From Papaver somniferum (taxonomy: Eukaryota > Streptophyta > Magnoliopsida > Ranunculales > Papaveraceae), in contig NC_039368.1 of NCBI RefSeq assembly GCF_003573695.1, positions 6,471,860-6,535,859 of the forward strand: 64,000 nucleotides of DNA, written 5' to 3'. Position numbers and translations under genes: made by a program. Positions 26,560-40,085 of the stretch are shown piece after piece (positions within the stretch are counted from its first letter, which is position 1; every line of letters begins with the position of its first letter). The notes beneath the pieces are model-generated. The model saw only the letters and a list, made by a program, of their open reading frames with translations. It made no database searches and was not told the origin of the DNA.

Positions 26560-29500
26560 ATGTTCTGATCCGAGCGAGGTTATAGGTGTCAGATATATCA
26601 GATTGGATGATACTGCAACCTGTCACTTAACTCAGGTTGCAAGATTACTATATACATACCCGATGTTCTGGTCCGAGCGAGGTTCGAGGTGTCAAATATA
26701 TCAGATTGGATGAAACTGCAACCTATCACCTAACTCAGGTTGCAAGAATACCATATATTTAAATATATACAGACCCGATGTTCTGGTATGGGCGAGGTTC
26801 GAGGTGTCAAATATATCAGACTGGATGAAACTATAACCTATCATCACTTAAATCAGGTTGCAAGATTACCATAAACAGACCCGATGTTCTGGTCCGCGCA
26901 AGGTTCGAGGTGTCAAATATATCAGATTGGATGAAACTGCAACCTCACTTAACTCAGGTTGCAAGATTACCATATATAGACCCGATTTTCTCGTCCGAGC
27001 GAGGTTCGAGGTGTCAAATATATCAGATTGGATGAAACTGCAACCTATCACCTAACTCAGGTTTCAAGAATACCATATATTTAAATATATACAGACCCGA
27101 TGATCTGGTCCGGGCGAGGTTCGAGGTGTCAAATATATCAGGTTGGATGAAACTGCAACCTATCACTTAACTCAGGTTGCAAGATTACCATATACAGACC
27201 CGATGTTCTGGTCCGGGCGAGGTTCGAGGTGTCAAATATATCAGATTGGATGAAAATGCAACCTATCACTGAACTCAGGTAGGAAGAACACCATATACAT
27301 ACCTGATGTTCTCGTCCGACTGAGGTTCGAGGTGTCAACTATATCAGATTGGATGAAACTGCAACCTATATATCACTTAACTCAGGTTGCAAGATTACCA
27401 TATACAGACCCGATGTTCTGGTCTGGGCGAGGTTTGAGGTTTCAAATATATCAGATTGGATGAAACTGCAACGTATCAGTTAACTCAGGTTGCAAGATTA
27501 CCATATACAAACCCGATGTTCGGGTCCGAGCGAAGTTCGAGGTGTCAAATATATCAGATTGGACGAAACTGCAACCTATCACTGAACTCAGGTCGCAAGA
27601 TTACTATATACAGACCCAATGTTCTCGTCCGAGCAAGGTTCGAGGAGTCAAATATATCAGATTAGATGAAACTACAACCTATCACTTAACTCAGGTTGCA
27701 AGATTACCATATACAGACCCGATGTTCTCGTCCGGGAGAGGTTCGAGGTGTCAAATGTATCAGATTGCATGTAAGTACAACCTATCACTGAACTCAGGTT
27801 ATAAGAATAACATATATAGACCCAATGTTCTCGTCCGGGCGAGGTTCGAGGTGTCAAATATATCAGATTAGATGAAATTGCAACCTATCACTTAACTCAG
27901 GTTGCAAGATTAACATGTACAGACCCGATGTTCTCGTTCGAGCGAGGTTCGAGGTGTCAAATATATATCAGATTAGATGAAACTGCAACCTATTACTGGA
28001 CTCAGGTTGCAACATATACAGACCTGATGTTCTCGTTCGAGCGAGGTTCGGGGTGTCAAATATATCAGATTGGATGAAACTGCAACCTATCACTTAACTC
28101 AGGTTGCAAGATTACCATATACAGACCCGATGTTCTCGTCCGAGCGAGGTTCGAGGTGTCAAATATATCAGATTAGATGAAATTGCAACCTATCACTTAA
28201 CTCAGGTTGCAAGATCCCATATACAAACCCGATGTTATCGTTCGGGCGAGGTTCGAGGTATCAAATGTATCAGATTGGATGAAAGTACAACCTATCACTG
28301 AACTCAGGTTGCAAGAATACCATATAAAGACACGATGTTCTCGTCCGGGCGAGGTTCGAGGTGTCAAATATATAAAATTGGATGAAACTTCAACCTATCA
28401 GTGAACTCAGGTTGCAAGAATACCAAATACATACCTGATGTTCCCGTCCGAGCGAGGTTCAAGGTGTCAAAATATCAGATTGGATAAAACTGCAACCTAT
28501 CACTGAACTCAGGTTGCAAGAATACCATATACAGACCCGATGTTCTAGTTCGAGCGAGGTTCGAGGTGTCAAATATATCAGATTGGATGAAACTGCAACG
28601 TGTCATCACTTAATTTAGGTTGCAAGGTTACCATATACTGACCCGATGTTCTGCTTCGGGCGAGGTTCGAAGTGTCAAATATATCATGTTGGATGAAACT
28701 GCAACCTATCACTTAACTCAGGTTGCAAGATTACCATATACAGACCCGATGTTCTGGTCCGGGCGAGGTTTGAGGTGTCAAATATATCAGATTGGATGAA
28801 ACTGCAACCTATCACTGAACTCAGGTTGGAAGAACACCATATACATACCTGATGTTCTCGTCCGACTGAGGTTCGAGGTGTCAAATATATCAGATTGGAT
28901 GAAACTGCAACCTATATATCACTTAACTCAGGCAAGATTACCATATACAGACCCGATGTTCTGGTCTGGGAGAGGTTCGAGGTTTCAAATATATCAGATT
29001 GGATGAAACTGCAACGTATCAGTTAACTCAGGTTGCAATATTACCATATACAAACCCGATGTTCGGGTCCGAGCAAAGTTCGAGGTGTCAAATATATCAG
29101 ATTGGATGAAACTGCAACGTGTCATCACTTAAATTAGGTTGCAAGGTTACCATATACAGACCCGATGTTCTGGTCCGAGCGAGGTTATAGGTGTCAGATA
29201 TATCAGATTGGATGATACTGCAACATGTCACTTAACTCAGGTTGCAATATTACCATATACATACCCGATGTTCTGGTCCGAGCGAGGTTCGAGGTGTCAA
29301 ATATATCAGATTGGATGAAACTGCAACCTATCACCTAACTCAGGTTGCAAGAATACCATATATTTGAATATATACAGACCCGATGTTCTGGTCCGGGCGA
29401 GGTTCGAGGTGTCAAATATATCAGGTTGGATGAAACTGCAACCTATCACTTAACTCAGGTTTCAAGATTACCATATACAGACCCGATGTTCTGGTCCAGG

Positions 29501-32304
29501 CGAGGTTCGAGGTGTCAAATATATCAGATTGGATGAAACTGCAACCTATCACTGAACTCAAGTTGGAAGAACACCATATACATACCTGATGTTCTCGTCC
29601 GACTGAGGTTCGAGGTGTCAACTATATCAGATTGGATGAAACTGCAACCTATATATCACTTAACTTAGGTTGCAAGATTACCATGTTCTGGTCTGGGCGA
29701 GGTTCGAGGTTTCAAATATATCAGATTGGATGAAACTGCAGCGTATCAGTTAACTCAGGCTGCAAAATTACCATATACAAACCCGATGTTCGGGTCCGAG
29801 CGAAGTTCGAGGTGTCAAATATATCAGATTGGACGAAACGGCAACCTATCACTGAACTCAGGTCGCAAGATTACTATATACAGACCCGATGTTCTCGTCC
29901 GAGCGAGGTTCGAGGAGTCAAATATATCATATTAGATGAAACTACAACCTATCACTTAACTCGGGTTGCAAGATTACCATATACAGACCCGATGTTCTCG
30001 TCCGGGCGAGGTTCGAGGTGTCAAATGTATCAGATTGCATGTAAGTACAACCTATCACTGAACTCAGGTTACAAGAATACCATATATAGACCCAATGTTC
30101 TCGTCCGGGCGAGGTGTCAAATATATCATATTAGATGAAACTGCAACCTATCACTGAACTCAGGTTCCAAGATTACCATGTACAGACCCGATGTTCTCGT
30201 TCGAGCGAGGTTCGAGGTGTCAAATATATCAGATTAGATGAAACTGCAACCTATCACTGAACTCAGGTTGCAAGAATACCATATACAGACCCAATGTTCT
30301 CGTTCGAGCGAGGTTCGAGGTGTCAAATATATCAGATTGGATGAAACTGCAACCTATCACTTAACTCAGGTTGCAATATTACCATATACAGACCCGATAT
30401 TCTCGTCCGAGCGAAGTTCGAGGTGTCAAATATATCAGATTAGATGAAACTGCAACCTATCACTTAACTCAGTTTGCAAGATCCCATATACAAACCCGAT
30501 GTTATCGTTCGGGCGAGGTTCGAGGTGTCAAATGTATCAGATTGGATGAAACTACAACCTATCACTGAACTCAGGTTGCAAGAATACCATATACAGACCC
30601 GATGGTCTCGTCCGGGCGAGGTTCGAGGTGTCAAATATATAAAATTGGATGAAACTTCAACCTATCAGTGAACTCAGGTTGCAAGAATACCAAATACATA
30701 CCCGATGTTCCCGTCCGAGCGAGGTTCAAGGTGTCAAATGTATCAGATTGGATGAAACTACAACCTATCACTGAACTCAGGTTGCAAGAATACCATATAC
30801 AGACCCGATGTTCTCGTTCTAGCGAGGTTCGAGGTGTCAAATATATCAGATTGGATGAAACTGCAACGTGTCATCACTTAAATTAGGTTGCAAGGTTACC
30901 ATATACAGACCCGATGTTCTGGTCCGGGCGAGGTTCGAGGTGTCAAATATATCAGGTTGGATGAAACTGCAACCTATCACTTAACTCAGGTTGCAAGATT
31001 ACCATATACATACCCGATGTTCTGGTCCGGGCGAGGTTCGAGGTGTCAAATATATCAGATTGGATGAAACTGCAACCTATCATTGAACTCAGGTTGGAAG
31101 AACACCATATACATACCTGATGTTCTCGTCCGACTGAGGTTCGAGGTGTCAACTATATCAGATTGGATGAAACTGCAACCTATATATCACTTAACTCAGG
31201 TTGCAAGATTACCATATACAGACCCGATGTTCTGGTCTGGGAGAGGTTCGAGGTTTCAAATATATCAGATTGGATGAAACTGCAATCTATCACTTAACTC
31301 AGGTTGCAAGATTACCATATACAAACACGATGTTCGGGCCCGAGCGAAGTTCGAGGTGTCAAATATATCAGATTGGACGAAACTGCAACCTATCACTGAA
31401 CTCAGGTTACAAGATTACCATATACAGACCCGATGTTCTCGTCTGAGCGAGGTTCGAGGAGTCAAATATATCATATTAGATGAAACTACAACCTATCACT
31501 TAACTCAGGTTGCAAGATTACCATATACAGACCGATGTTCTCGTCCGGCCGAGGTTCGAGGTGTCAAATTCATCAGATTGCATACAGACCCGATGTTCTC
31601 GTCCGGGCGAGGTTCGAGGTGTCAAATATATCAGATTGGACGAAACTGCATCCTATCACTGAACTCAGGTTGCAAGATTACCATATACAGACCCGATGTT
31701 CTCGTCCGAGCGAGGTTCGAGGTGTCAAATATATCAGATTAGATGAAACTGCAACCTATCACTTAACTCAGGTTGCAAGATACCATATACAAACCCGATG
31801 TTATCGTCCGGGCAAGGTTCTAGGTGTCAAATGTATCAGATTGGATGAAACTACAACCTATCACTGAACTCAGGTTGCAAGAATACCATATACAGACCCG
31901 ATGTTCTCGTCCGGGAGAGGTTCGAGGTGTCAAATATATCAAATTGGATGAAACTTCAACCTATCAGTGAACTCAGGTTGCAAGAATACCAAATACATAC
32001 CCGATGTTCCCGTCTGAGCGAGGTTCGAGGTGTCAAATATATCAGATTGGATAAAACTGCAACCTATCACTGAACTCAGGTTGCAAGAATACCATATACA
32101 GACCCGATGTTCTCGTTCGAGCGAGGTTCGAGGTGTCAAATATATCAGATTGGATGAAACTGCAACCTATCACTTAACTCAGGTTGCAAGATTAACATAT
32201 ACAGACCCGATGTTCTCATCCGAGCGAGGTTCGAGGTGTCAAATATATCAGATTAGATGAAACTGCAACCTATCACTTAACTCAGGTTGCAAGATACCAT
32301 ATAC
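26560..32304. repeat. 103-bp satellite array, part B (about 56 monomers)
   Basis: Same 103-bp family as 1-17,917. It resumes in mid-monomer at TGTTCTGATCCGAGCGAGG. Variant monomers recur in blocks, for example the frame at 27,138-27,338 reappears at 28,684, 29,421 and 30,952. Units with the TATTTAAATATATA insertion lie near 26,757, 27,076 and 29,359. The array stops at the CACTA insertion, and its last three bases (TAC) are the target duplication. Confidence 0.97.
32302..32304. other. Target-site duplication TAC, left
   Basis: Three bases of satellite before the CACTA terminus. They are matched at 40,372-40,374. Confidence 0.85.
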
Positions 32305-32900
32305 CACTACGGGAAAAATCATCATTGACGACATTGTATTAGCGTTGTAGTACCCCTACAACAACTCTATTTTATGCATTGTGGATGGGGGTATTGTAGA
32401 AAGTCCAAGATTTTCTACAATACTTTACTAAGAGTTGTAAAGGGTGATGTGATTCATGGTTCCACAATATTTTTCCAAGTTGTGATTCTCTTTCGATTTT
32501 TTTTTTTGAAAGCCTAACACAATCTTTCTTGTGTTGTAGGACTATTTTACACAACAAAGGATGTGTTCGTAAAATATGTAACACAACACTTGTATAAGTG
32601 AAGGTCTATCTTAGACAACCTAGGTGTGTTATCGTATAAATATGTAACACAACACTTGTATAAGTTAAGGACTATTAGACAACCTAGGATGTGTATTGTA
32701 GAAAATGTTGTAACAACTCTTATTACTATTATGAATAAGATTTGCACGACACTTGTTAGAGTTGTAGAACTATGTTGGACAACACCTAGTTATGTCGTAA
32801 AGACATTCTTTCACAAACATTGGTTTGTGTAGTTGAAATATGGAACACAACTCTTATTAGAAGTTGTGTGCATAAAACTATTTTGAAAAAAAAATTATAG
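32305..32900. repeat. Left subterminal region of the CACTA element
   Basis: Multiple copies in both orientations of a motif around ACAACACTTGTATAAG, ACAACTCTTATTA and AAGAGTTGTAAA (for example near 32,345, 32,415, 32,580, 32,650, 32,708, 32,745 and 32,845). This matches the subterminal repeat clusters known for En/Spm elements. Confidence 0.7.
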
Positions 32901-35900
32901 CCGAAACCGAACTGCCGAAAGTATTTCACATTCATAATTTCACATTAACCTGCCGGTGTAACACATTTACATTCATTAAAGACCTTCCACTCCAATTGCA
33001 TTACCTATCTAACTTCATTCACCTTGTATGAAAGTGTGTTGCGCAACGAAAGAAAAGAAAATGATAGATCCTTTGAACATGACTAAAATATCATATCTCT
33101 CATACAATCAGACATGCATATCATACAAGCACACTCCTCCATATCCTCAAGCTTTGCCATATCTGAGTTGCCAATCTTATTCCCAAGGCTTGATATCCAA
33201 TCATGCGAGCACTGATGTTGCACAGAAAAGAAAACACACTAAACAATGAGCATAACCCACAAAAGCTAAACTTACTAAGAAGGAACTAATTTAGAGCCAT
33301 AGTATAAACATACCTAAAGCATGTAAGATTTACAGGTGAAATTGGGTCCAGCTTTTGGCAGTCCAATGTAAAATACTTCTGGGGTTATCTGCAAAATATA
33401 GCTTTAACATTTCAAAACCAGTTGGTAAATCGACTGCAACACAAAGCACAAGAACCAATAAATTAAATTTAGATTAAATCCCACAAAGCAAATAACCAAT
33501 AGCAAGATGAATGAAGCGTCCATACGCGTCTGAATAAGTATGACGATATCGAATATCTGAAGCAAATATCTTCAGCAGCCAAAACCCACCTTGCAATCTG
33601 GCATCCGTAGTAGGGAAACCCTAAATCCCCACATTATGGGTCTTTTATCCGTAAGAAAATCAACAAAAACTAGTCAACACCGAATCAGATAACACAGATA
33701 CACAAATTTTAAGGCACAAAAACCTAATCAAAAAATTAACAAAATTCAATAATCATGGATAGAATCATATGATAAATCATACTAGTTCCACAGTTGAACA
33801 AAACAAAAACAAAGAAGAGATCATTATGATTACCTCCTCTGTAGAAGTTATCTAGACTTCATACCTGAATCACCAAAACAAAACAAAAAATGAGTGACTA
33901 GAGGCACCACAAAGTTTATCAAATGAATCAACATTAGAAACAGAGATGGGACAACTGATAAAAACATAAATGGAACAACCAATAAAAACAGATTCATTTG
34001 AAATAATTCTTGTCAAACAAACGCATTTTAACAGCTTCATTTAAAAAATCAAACTACTGTAATTGCAATAGTTGGACAAGTACATCTTTGAAACCTTTTG
34101 GCAGTGACATCTTAGCAAGGAACCTAAACACATCGTCGCAGCCATTGTAACAACCGGCATCTGCAATTGCTATACAACTTCATACTGCATATCCACTGCA
34201 ATACATTCATTCATACAGTTCCAATTTCATATCAACTCAATCACCAGCTCAAGCTCAGCTTACAGAGAGCCTGCAATCATCACAAAAAAAACCCATATAA
34301 AACTTGATAAGTGATATCATTCAAAATCCTCCTCTGAGAAAATTACAGAACTCAAAAATGACTCCAGTTTAAAAACCCATCCAATTCAAGCTACTATACC
34401 TACCATTTGAGCTGGCATTTCGATTTCGGTAGGAGTCATCACTGAAGGACTGCTAATGAATCTTCTTCATTCTTAGGTTGGGGATTGTAACAACATCAGG
34501 TAATGAAGTCATTGGACCATTCTTCCTTTGGGATACTAATCTAACATGATCTATACCTTGATAACAAGAACACCCTGCTCAACAAAACAAACAAGATCAA
34601 CTTTAAGTTAAAAGATGAAAGGAATTTCAGAAACAGACTTAAATATAATTCATGCAGCACCAACTGAAATTCAACAACTGGCACCTCAATAAGCTTCAGT
34701 TCAACTCTCCAGCACCCAGGCCATTGTCAAAGTCCCATCTATTGTTTCTTTTGAGTTCTCGCGATTTATATCTCCTTGCACTGCTTACCATCAATCATCT
34801 CCCCAGATCTGGCTACAACCACTGAAATGCATAGCTCATGTCAATACCCTTGCAACCAATTCGAATGAACCCATTACAGATTCGAGAAAATAACCACCAC
34901 TGACTTCAGTTATATCATCCAACGAGATCACATTCGAAACCATCTCGGCAAAACACATTCATGCATTGATATTGTCTCTTGTTGTTGATGTTGCCATCAC
35001 CATCTTCACTTCACGTGACTTCTTAAACTCAAGTCAACAGCGAACCCTTCATTTAATTTCGCTTCCATCACCATTAAATGAAGACCCAGTATTCATTTGT
35101 TATTGTTTACAGAATACTACGCATCATGGCAACAACAACACCATTTAATTGACCATTTCTGTGTAACATCACCCATTCAACACGTACATCATCTATCCAA
35201 GCTTTTGCTGCCAGCTTCTTCCAATCAAACCCAAGATTCATCTCAACTGAGTTTCCAGCGAACTCAAATCCGCAACCACCCAGCACACACATCACTAACT
35301 TCACTGATATTGATATCAATCTGCTAAAATCGAGTACAAGAACTTCACAGTACAAATTTAACACAAACCCAAAGAGCAACTCATCATCAAATCTTCCTTC
35401 TCTCAGAACATCTACCAATATACCTAATCTTGGATGAGATTATAAAATCCCCAAGTCTGACTGCTTTTGTATTGATTTCAATCTTCAATTCCATGTCTTA
35501 ACTCTCTCAAATACCAGCAACCATCACTGCAGTCTAGAATTCACACCAACATTTAGAAATTAAACTAACCAAATTGACGGCAACAACTTCTTTGTTTCTC
35601 GACTAGAAACCAATTCCCCTTCTCTATTCTTGCAGCTGTTCACCCAAATTAACCCAATTTCTCCACATCTTGATTTAAACCCCTGTCAAATCCCTGCTCT
35701 TTGTCTCTGAAATCGAGTTCAACCCCATCAAACAGCACCAGTTCTTAGTGTTCTCACCCTTGAAGAACAGCCACAGAAACCCATCACCTAATTCTTCTCT
35801 AATCATCTCTCGATTCTCAGTAATTAAACCCTAAATTCCATCTCTTAGCCAAACAAGAAATCTGAGTTGTCAACAGTCTAGGGTTTGTGTTTGAGTTTGA

Positions 35901-36360
35901 ATTATAGAGATGGAAGAATTGAGTTCTGTTATGAAGATTTGAAGCATTGAACTTAGGAGACTTGGGTTAGGGTTTGAGATGGTGAGCTAATAGTACGGGT
36001 TTTTCTTAATCAGAGATGGAGAATTGCTGATGTTGATTGTTACCGAGAATACAGTTTACCCCAAAACTTCGAAATCGAAAATCTAATCAATTCACACAAA
36101 TTTCCAATCTACTTAACCCTAACCACAAACATGACGAAATCGGACCGATCTACTCATAAACGCATCAAAAGTAATAGATGAAGTTAGTTGATTTCTTATA
36201 TTAGATTTTTTTCCTGAGGAGGAGGAAGTTTTGAGAGGTTAGAGACGAAGATAAAGAGGAAGTGAAGAAATTGTGAGAACTTTCTTTGATCTTCTATATA
36301 CCTATCTTTGAACGGTCGATATTTGATTTAAATGGTCAACGGATTACGGATCTTTTTTGG
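32901..36360 (-). other. CACTA interior with exon-like segments, no clear gene
   Basis: I see no confident coding region. On the minus strand one short segment (about 33,306-33,389) looks like an exon. It follows an AG acceptor (TTTGCAG) and reads ITPEVFYIGLPKAGPNF before a stop, then GTATG. Another at about 33,833-33,865 has GTATG and GGTAATC donor-like ends. The longest open frame, 103 codons at 35,107-35,418, has no recognisable domain. CCCTAAA-type stretches and CT-rich leader-like sequence occur near 35,820-36,300. A captured host-gene fragment or the decayed transposase region are both possible. Confidence 0.3.
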
Positions 36361-37045
36361 ACGGTAGAGATTTGATTTAAGACTGTCATATGGATCAAGG
36401 AAAATGTGTTTTCTTTGTGTTTTTTTGTGCTTTCTCTATAAAAAAAATCAAAAAAAAAAAAAATCCAATTAAAAATGTTACATAGCAGCAACGAGCAATA
36501 AGTTTGCCGCAAGCCCTTTCTCTATGTGCTTCCGGTTAAATTTCGACTAGTCACATAGGTAATGAAGTAATTTCGACTAGTCATATAGTCATGAAATAGC
36601 TACAGTTCACACTGCAAGACTCGGGTTAGCAAGATACACCATTGAAATCGATAAATAAGCTCTTGTGTTTCTTTTTGTTTTCTTTGTGCTTTTTCCTTAT
36701 GTTTTTGTGCTTTCTCTTTTTGCTTCCGGTTTGAATTTCAACTAGTAACATAAGTCATGAAGTAATTTTGACTAGTCATACAAGTCATGAAATAACTTCA
36801 GTTCACGCTTCAAACCTAGCATGATATGTCATCGAAATCGATAAATATGAAGCTCAGTGTTGATTCGAACTTCAAATTTTGTATGACGACAAACAAACTA
36901 TGAATCATGAAGCTTCGGGAGGGTTCTGACTTCAAACTTAGCATGATACATCATCGAAATCGATAAATATGAAGCTCAGTGTCGATTCGAACTTCAAATT
37001 CGGTATAACGACAAACAAACTATGAATCCCTAAACAAACTCTAAA
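36361..37045. repeat. Two short direct duplications inside the CACTA element
   Basis: One segment with CGACTAGTCA and AGTCATGAAATA is present at about 36,540-36,615 and again at 36,735-36,810. Another, starting ATGATATGTCATCGAAATCG at 36,821, repeats 122 bp later at 36,943. No coding frame is seen. Confidence 0.6.
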
Positions 37046-37049
37046 CTAT

Positions 37050-38855
37050 GAAACCTTCGGAATATTCTACGAAACCTTAAACAAACCCTATTTCTGCATA
37101 TTGTATGCAAACCAGGCTCCGAGATCGAAATCTGGCCGGGAGTTGACTACTCTAAGTCAGAAACTTAGTAAGAACGACAAATCCATCCATTTACAGGTAA
37201 GATTCCTTCGGAATATTCTACGAAACCTTAAAGAAACCCTATTTCTTCATATTGTATGCAAACCAGGCTCCGAGATCGAAACCTGGCCGCAAGTTGACTA
37301 CTCCGAGTCAGAAACTTGGTAAGAACGACGAATCCATCCATTTACATGTAAGATTCCTTCGTAATATTCTACGAAACCTTAAACAAACCATATTTCTGCA
37401 TATTGTATGCATACCAGGCTCCGAGATCGAAACCTGACCGCGAGTTGACTACTCTAAGTCATAAACTTGGTAAGAACGACGAATCCATCCATTTACATGT
37501 AAGATTCATTAGGAATATTCTATGAAACCTTAAAGAAACCCTATTTATTCATATTATATACAAACCAGGCTCCGAGATCGAAACCTGGCCGCGAGTTGAC
37601 TACTCTGAGTCAGACACTTGGTAAGAACGACGAATCCATCCATTTACAGGTAAGATTTATTCGGAATATTCTACGAAACCTTAAACAAACCCTATTTCTG
37701 CATATTGTATGCATACCAGGCTTCGAGATCGAAACCTGGACGGGAGTGGACTACTCTAAGTCAGAAACTTCGTAAGAACGACGAATCCATCCATTTACAG
37801 GTAAGATTCCTTCGGAATATTCTACGAAACCTTAAAGAAAACCTATTTCTTCATATTGTATGCACACCAGGCTCCGAGATCGAAACCTGGACGCGAGTTG
37901 ACTGTTCTGAGTCAGAAACGTGGTAAGAACGACGAATCCATCCATTTACATGTAAGATTCCTTCGGAATATTCTACGAAACCTAAAACAAACCGTATTTC
38001 TGCATATTGTATGCATACCAGGCTCCGAGATCGAAACCTGGCCGCGAGTGGACTATTATAAGTCAGAAACTTGGTAAGAACGACGAATCCATCCATTTAC
38101 AGTTAATATTCTTTCGGAATATTCTAGGAAACTTTAAACAAACCCTATTTCTGCATATTGTATACATACCAGGCTTCGAAATCGAAACCTGGCCGCGAGT
38201 TGACTACTCTAAGTCATAAAATTGGTAAGAACGATGAATTCATCCATTTACAGGTAAGATTTGTTCGGAATATTCTACGAAACCTTAAACAAACCCTTTT
38301 TATGCATATTGTATGCATACCAGACTCTGAGATCGAAACCTGTCCGAGAGTGGGCTACTCTAAGTCAGAAACTTGGTAAGAACGACGAATCCATCCATTT
38401 ACAGGTAAGATTATTTCGGAATATTCTACTAAACCTTAAACAAACCTTATTTCTACATATAGTATGCATACCAGGCTTCAAGATCGAAACCTGTTTGCGA
38501 GTGGACTACTCTAAGTCAGAAACTTGGTAAGAACGACGAATACATCCATTTACAGGTAAGATTCCTTCGGAATATTCTACGAACCCTTAAACAAACCCTA
38601 TTTATGCATATTGTATGCATACCGGGCTCCGAGATCGAAACCTGGCCGTGAGTTGACTACTCTAAGTCAGAAACTTGGTAAGGACGATGAATCCATCCAG
38701 TTACAGGTAAGGTTCCTTCGGAACATTCTACGAAACCTTAAACAAAACCTGTTTCTGCATATTGTATGCATACCAGGCTCCGAGATCGAAACCTAGCCGC
38801 GAGTTGACTACTCAAAGTCAGAAACTTGGTAAGAACGACGAATCCATCCATTTCA
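37050..38855. repeat. 151-bp tandem array, about 12 copies
   Basis: The unit contains CATATTGTATGCATACCAGG, CTCCGAGATCGAAACCTGGC, GAGTTGACTACTCTAAGTCA, GAAACTTGGTAAGAACGACG and TTCCTTCGGAATATTCTACG. Anchors fall every 151 bp from 37,101 to 38,762. Since 151 is not a multiple of 3, the 60-98-codon frames seen here run across units and are by-products. Several units contain CAGGTAAG, a perfect plant splice donor consensus, preceded by pyrimidine-containing TTTACAG, while others have CATGTAAG. The array ends at CCATCCATTT (38,855), where unrelated sequence starts. Confidence 0.93.
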
Positions 38856-39480
38856 TCTACAACCGTCCATTCATTTTTTTTCCCTTAACATCACTACTTC
38901 CATATCCATTCCTTCCTTATCCTTTTTTCCCCCTTAACTTCATCGTCTTCAACAGAGCAGCGTCTTCATCTCTCCCTACATCGATTTTGGCTTCATCATC
39001 TCAGGAGATTTATTCACCAACTTCATCATCACCTACAAGTAATCGTACACAAAGTTGAAGACTTACTACCTTCACCAATTTCTCAAAGGTTTGTTACCCT
39101 AATCGATTTGTAACCCAGATCTGTAATCTACTGAGGATATGTGTTGACTTTGGAACTTATTGTTTTGAAATTTGAGTTATGGTTTTGAAAGGGAAGTTAC
39201 ATATTTGAACTTAACCCTCTTTAGTGAAGTTGTTGTGAATGCAGAATATGCAAGATTTTTCTAAGCAATAGGAGACCAGTTTGAGAAGTACTTGGCTTAT
39301 GCGGTGCCAATTTCAGCCCATGCTTTCATCAACTAATAGATATAGAATGATATGCATTGTCATTGTAGAATGTATGTGATTGTTTACAGAGAAGAATGTA
39401 TTTGATTGTTTACAGAGAAGGCTTCGCGCTTTTTGCGGCTCAGTCACCTGAGCATTATTTTTGAACATTATATTTTGTTT
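38856..39480 (+). other. Leader/intron-like stretch inside the CACTA element
   Basis: A CT-rich stretch (38,870-39,060) resembling a plant 5' UTR is followed by TCAAAGGTTTGTTACC, which resembles an exon-intron junction, and then T/G-rich intron-like sequence. There is no protein I recognise. It may be a captured 5' end of a host gene. Confidence 0.25.
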
Positions 39481-39539
39481 TACAACTCATATAAAGGGTT
39501 GTCATAAAGTTAGTATATTAAAGAACCACAAACTTGAGA

Positions 39540-40085
39540 GAACTTGTGATAGTGTAGGTATGGTTAGTGGTGTAGACTTCCATGCAGGAGGCTGAGGATC
39601 AAATCCCCCAACCTCATTTTCCAACATTCTATATTTTTACTTCAACAACTCTTATAAGTGTTGTTATACGTTTTCTTTAAAAAAAACACATAAAACTAAA
39701 ACTTGTGAACTGTAAGGATGGTTGATGAGATAGACTTCCATGCAGTAGGTTCATTTTCGAATCTCCCCTTTAACCTCATTCTTTTTCCAACATTATATAT
39801 TTTTACTTCAACAACACTTATAAGTGTTGTTATACGTTCTTTTTTTTTTTAAAAAAAAACTTGTGAACTATAAAGATGGTTGATGAGCTAGACTTCCATG
39901 CAGTAGGTTCATGTTCGAATCTCCCCTCTAACCTCCTTTTTTCCAACATTATATATTTTTATTTCAACAACACTCATAAGTGTTGTTATACATTTAAAAA
40001 AACAAAACTTGTGAACTGTACGGATGGTTGATGAGCTAGACTTCCATGCAGTAGGTTCATGTTCTAATCTCCCCTCTAACATATT
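39540..40085. repeat. Four tandem copies of a 148-158-bp unit with tRNA-like boxes
   Basis: The anchor TAGACTTCCATGCAG occurs at about 39,573, 39,731, 39,889 and 40,037. In each copy a stretch like GATGGTTGATGAGCTAGACT (A-box-like) is followed about 35 bases later by GTTCGAATCTC or a variant (B-box-like; GGATCAAATCC in copy 1). Between copies lies an inverted repeat around AACAACACTTATAAG. The unit forms most of the right subterminal part of the CACTA element. Confidence 0.75.
39810..39831. repeat. Perfect 22-bp palindrome
   Basis: AACAACACTTA followed immediately by its exact reverse complement. Near-copies, one or two bases off, occur about 158 bp to either side (about 39,652 and 39,967). 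It is a complete back-to-back version of the subterminal motif of this CACTA element. Confidence 0.85.

Noticed and set aside
17917..26564. 5-bp target duplication for the gypsy composite
   Set aside because: GAAAT (before 17,922) and ATGTT (after 26,559) do not match. The left end is a truncation, so no duplication is expected.
35107..35418. 103-codon minus-strand frame in the CACTA interior as transposase
   Set aside because: No CACTA transposase motif is visible and the frame is too short; kept only as part of an unassigned interior.
35820..35835. Telomere-like CCCTAAA strings
   Set aside because: Only isolated copies are present here and near 51,165 and 19,215; there is no tandem run.
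37050..38855. Family of small proteins beginning MYAYQAPRSKPGRE
   Set aside because: Copies arise every 151 bp from a tandem repeat, with the frame running into the next unit in another phase; no selection pattern is visible.
39540..40085. True tRNA genes in the repeated units
   Set aside because: Boxes resemble tRNA promoters, but I could not build a full cloverleaf with a proper acceptor stem.
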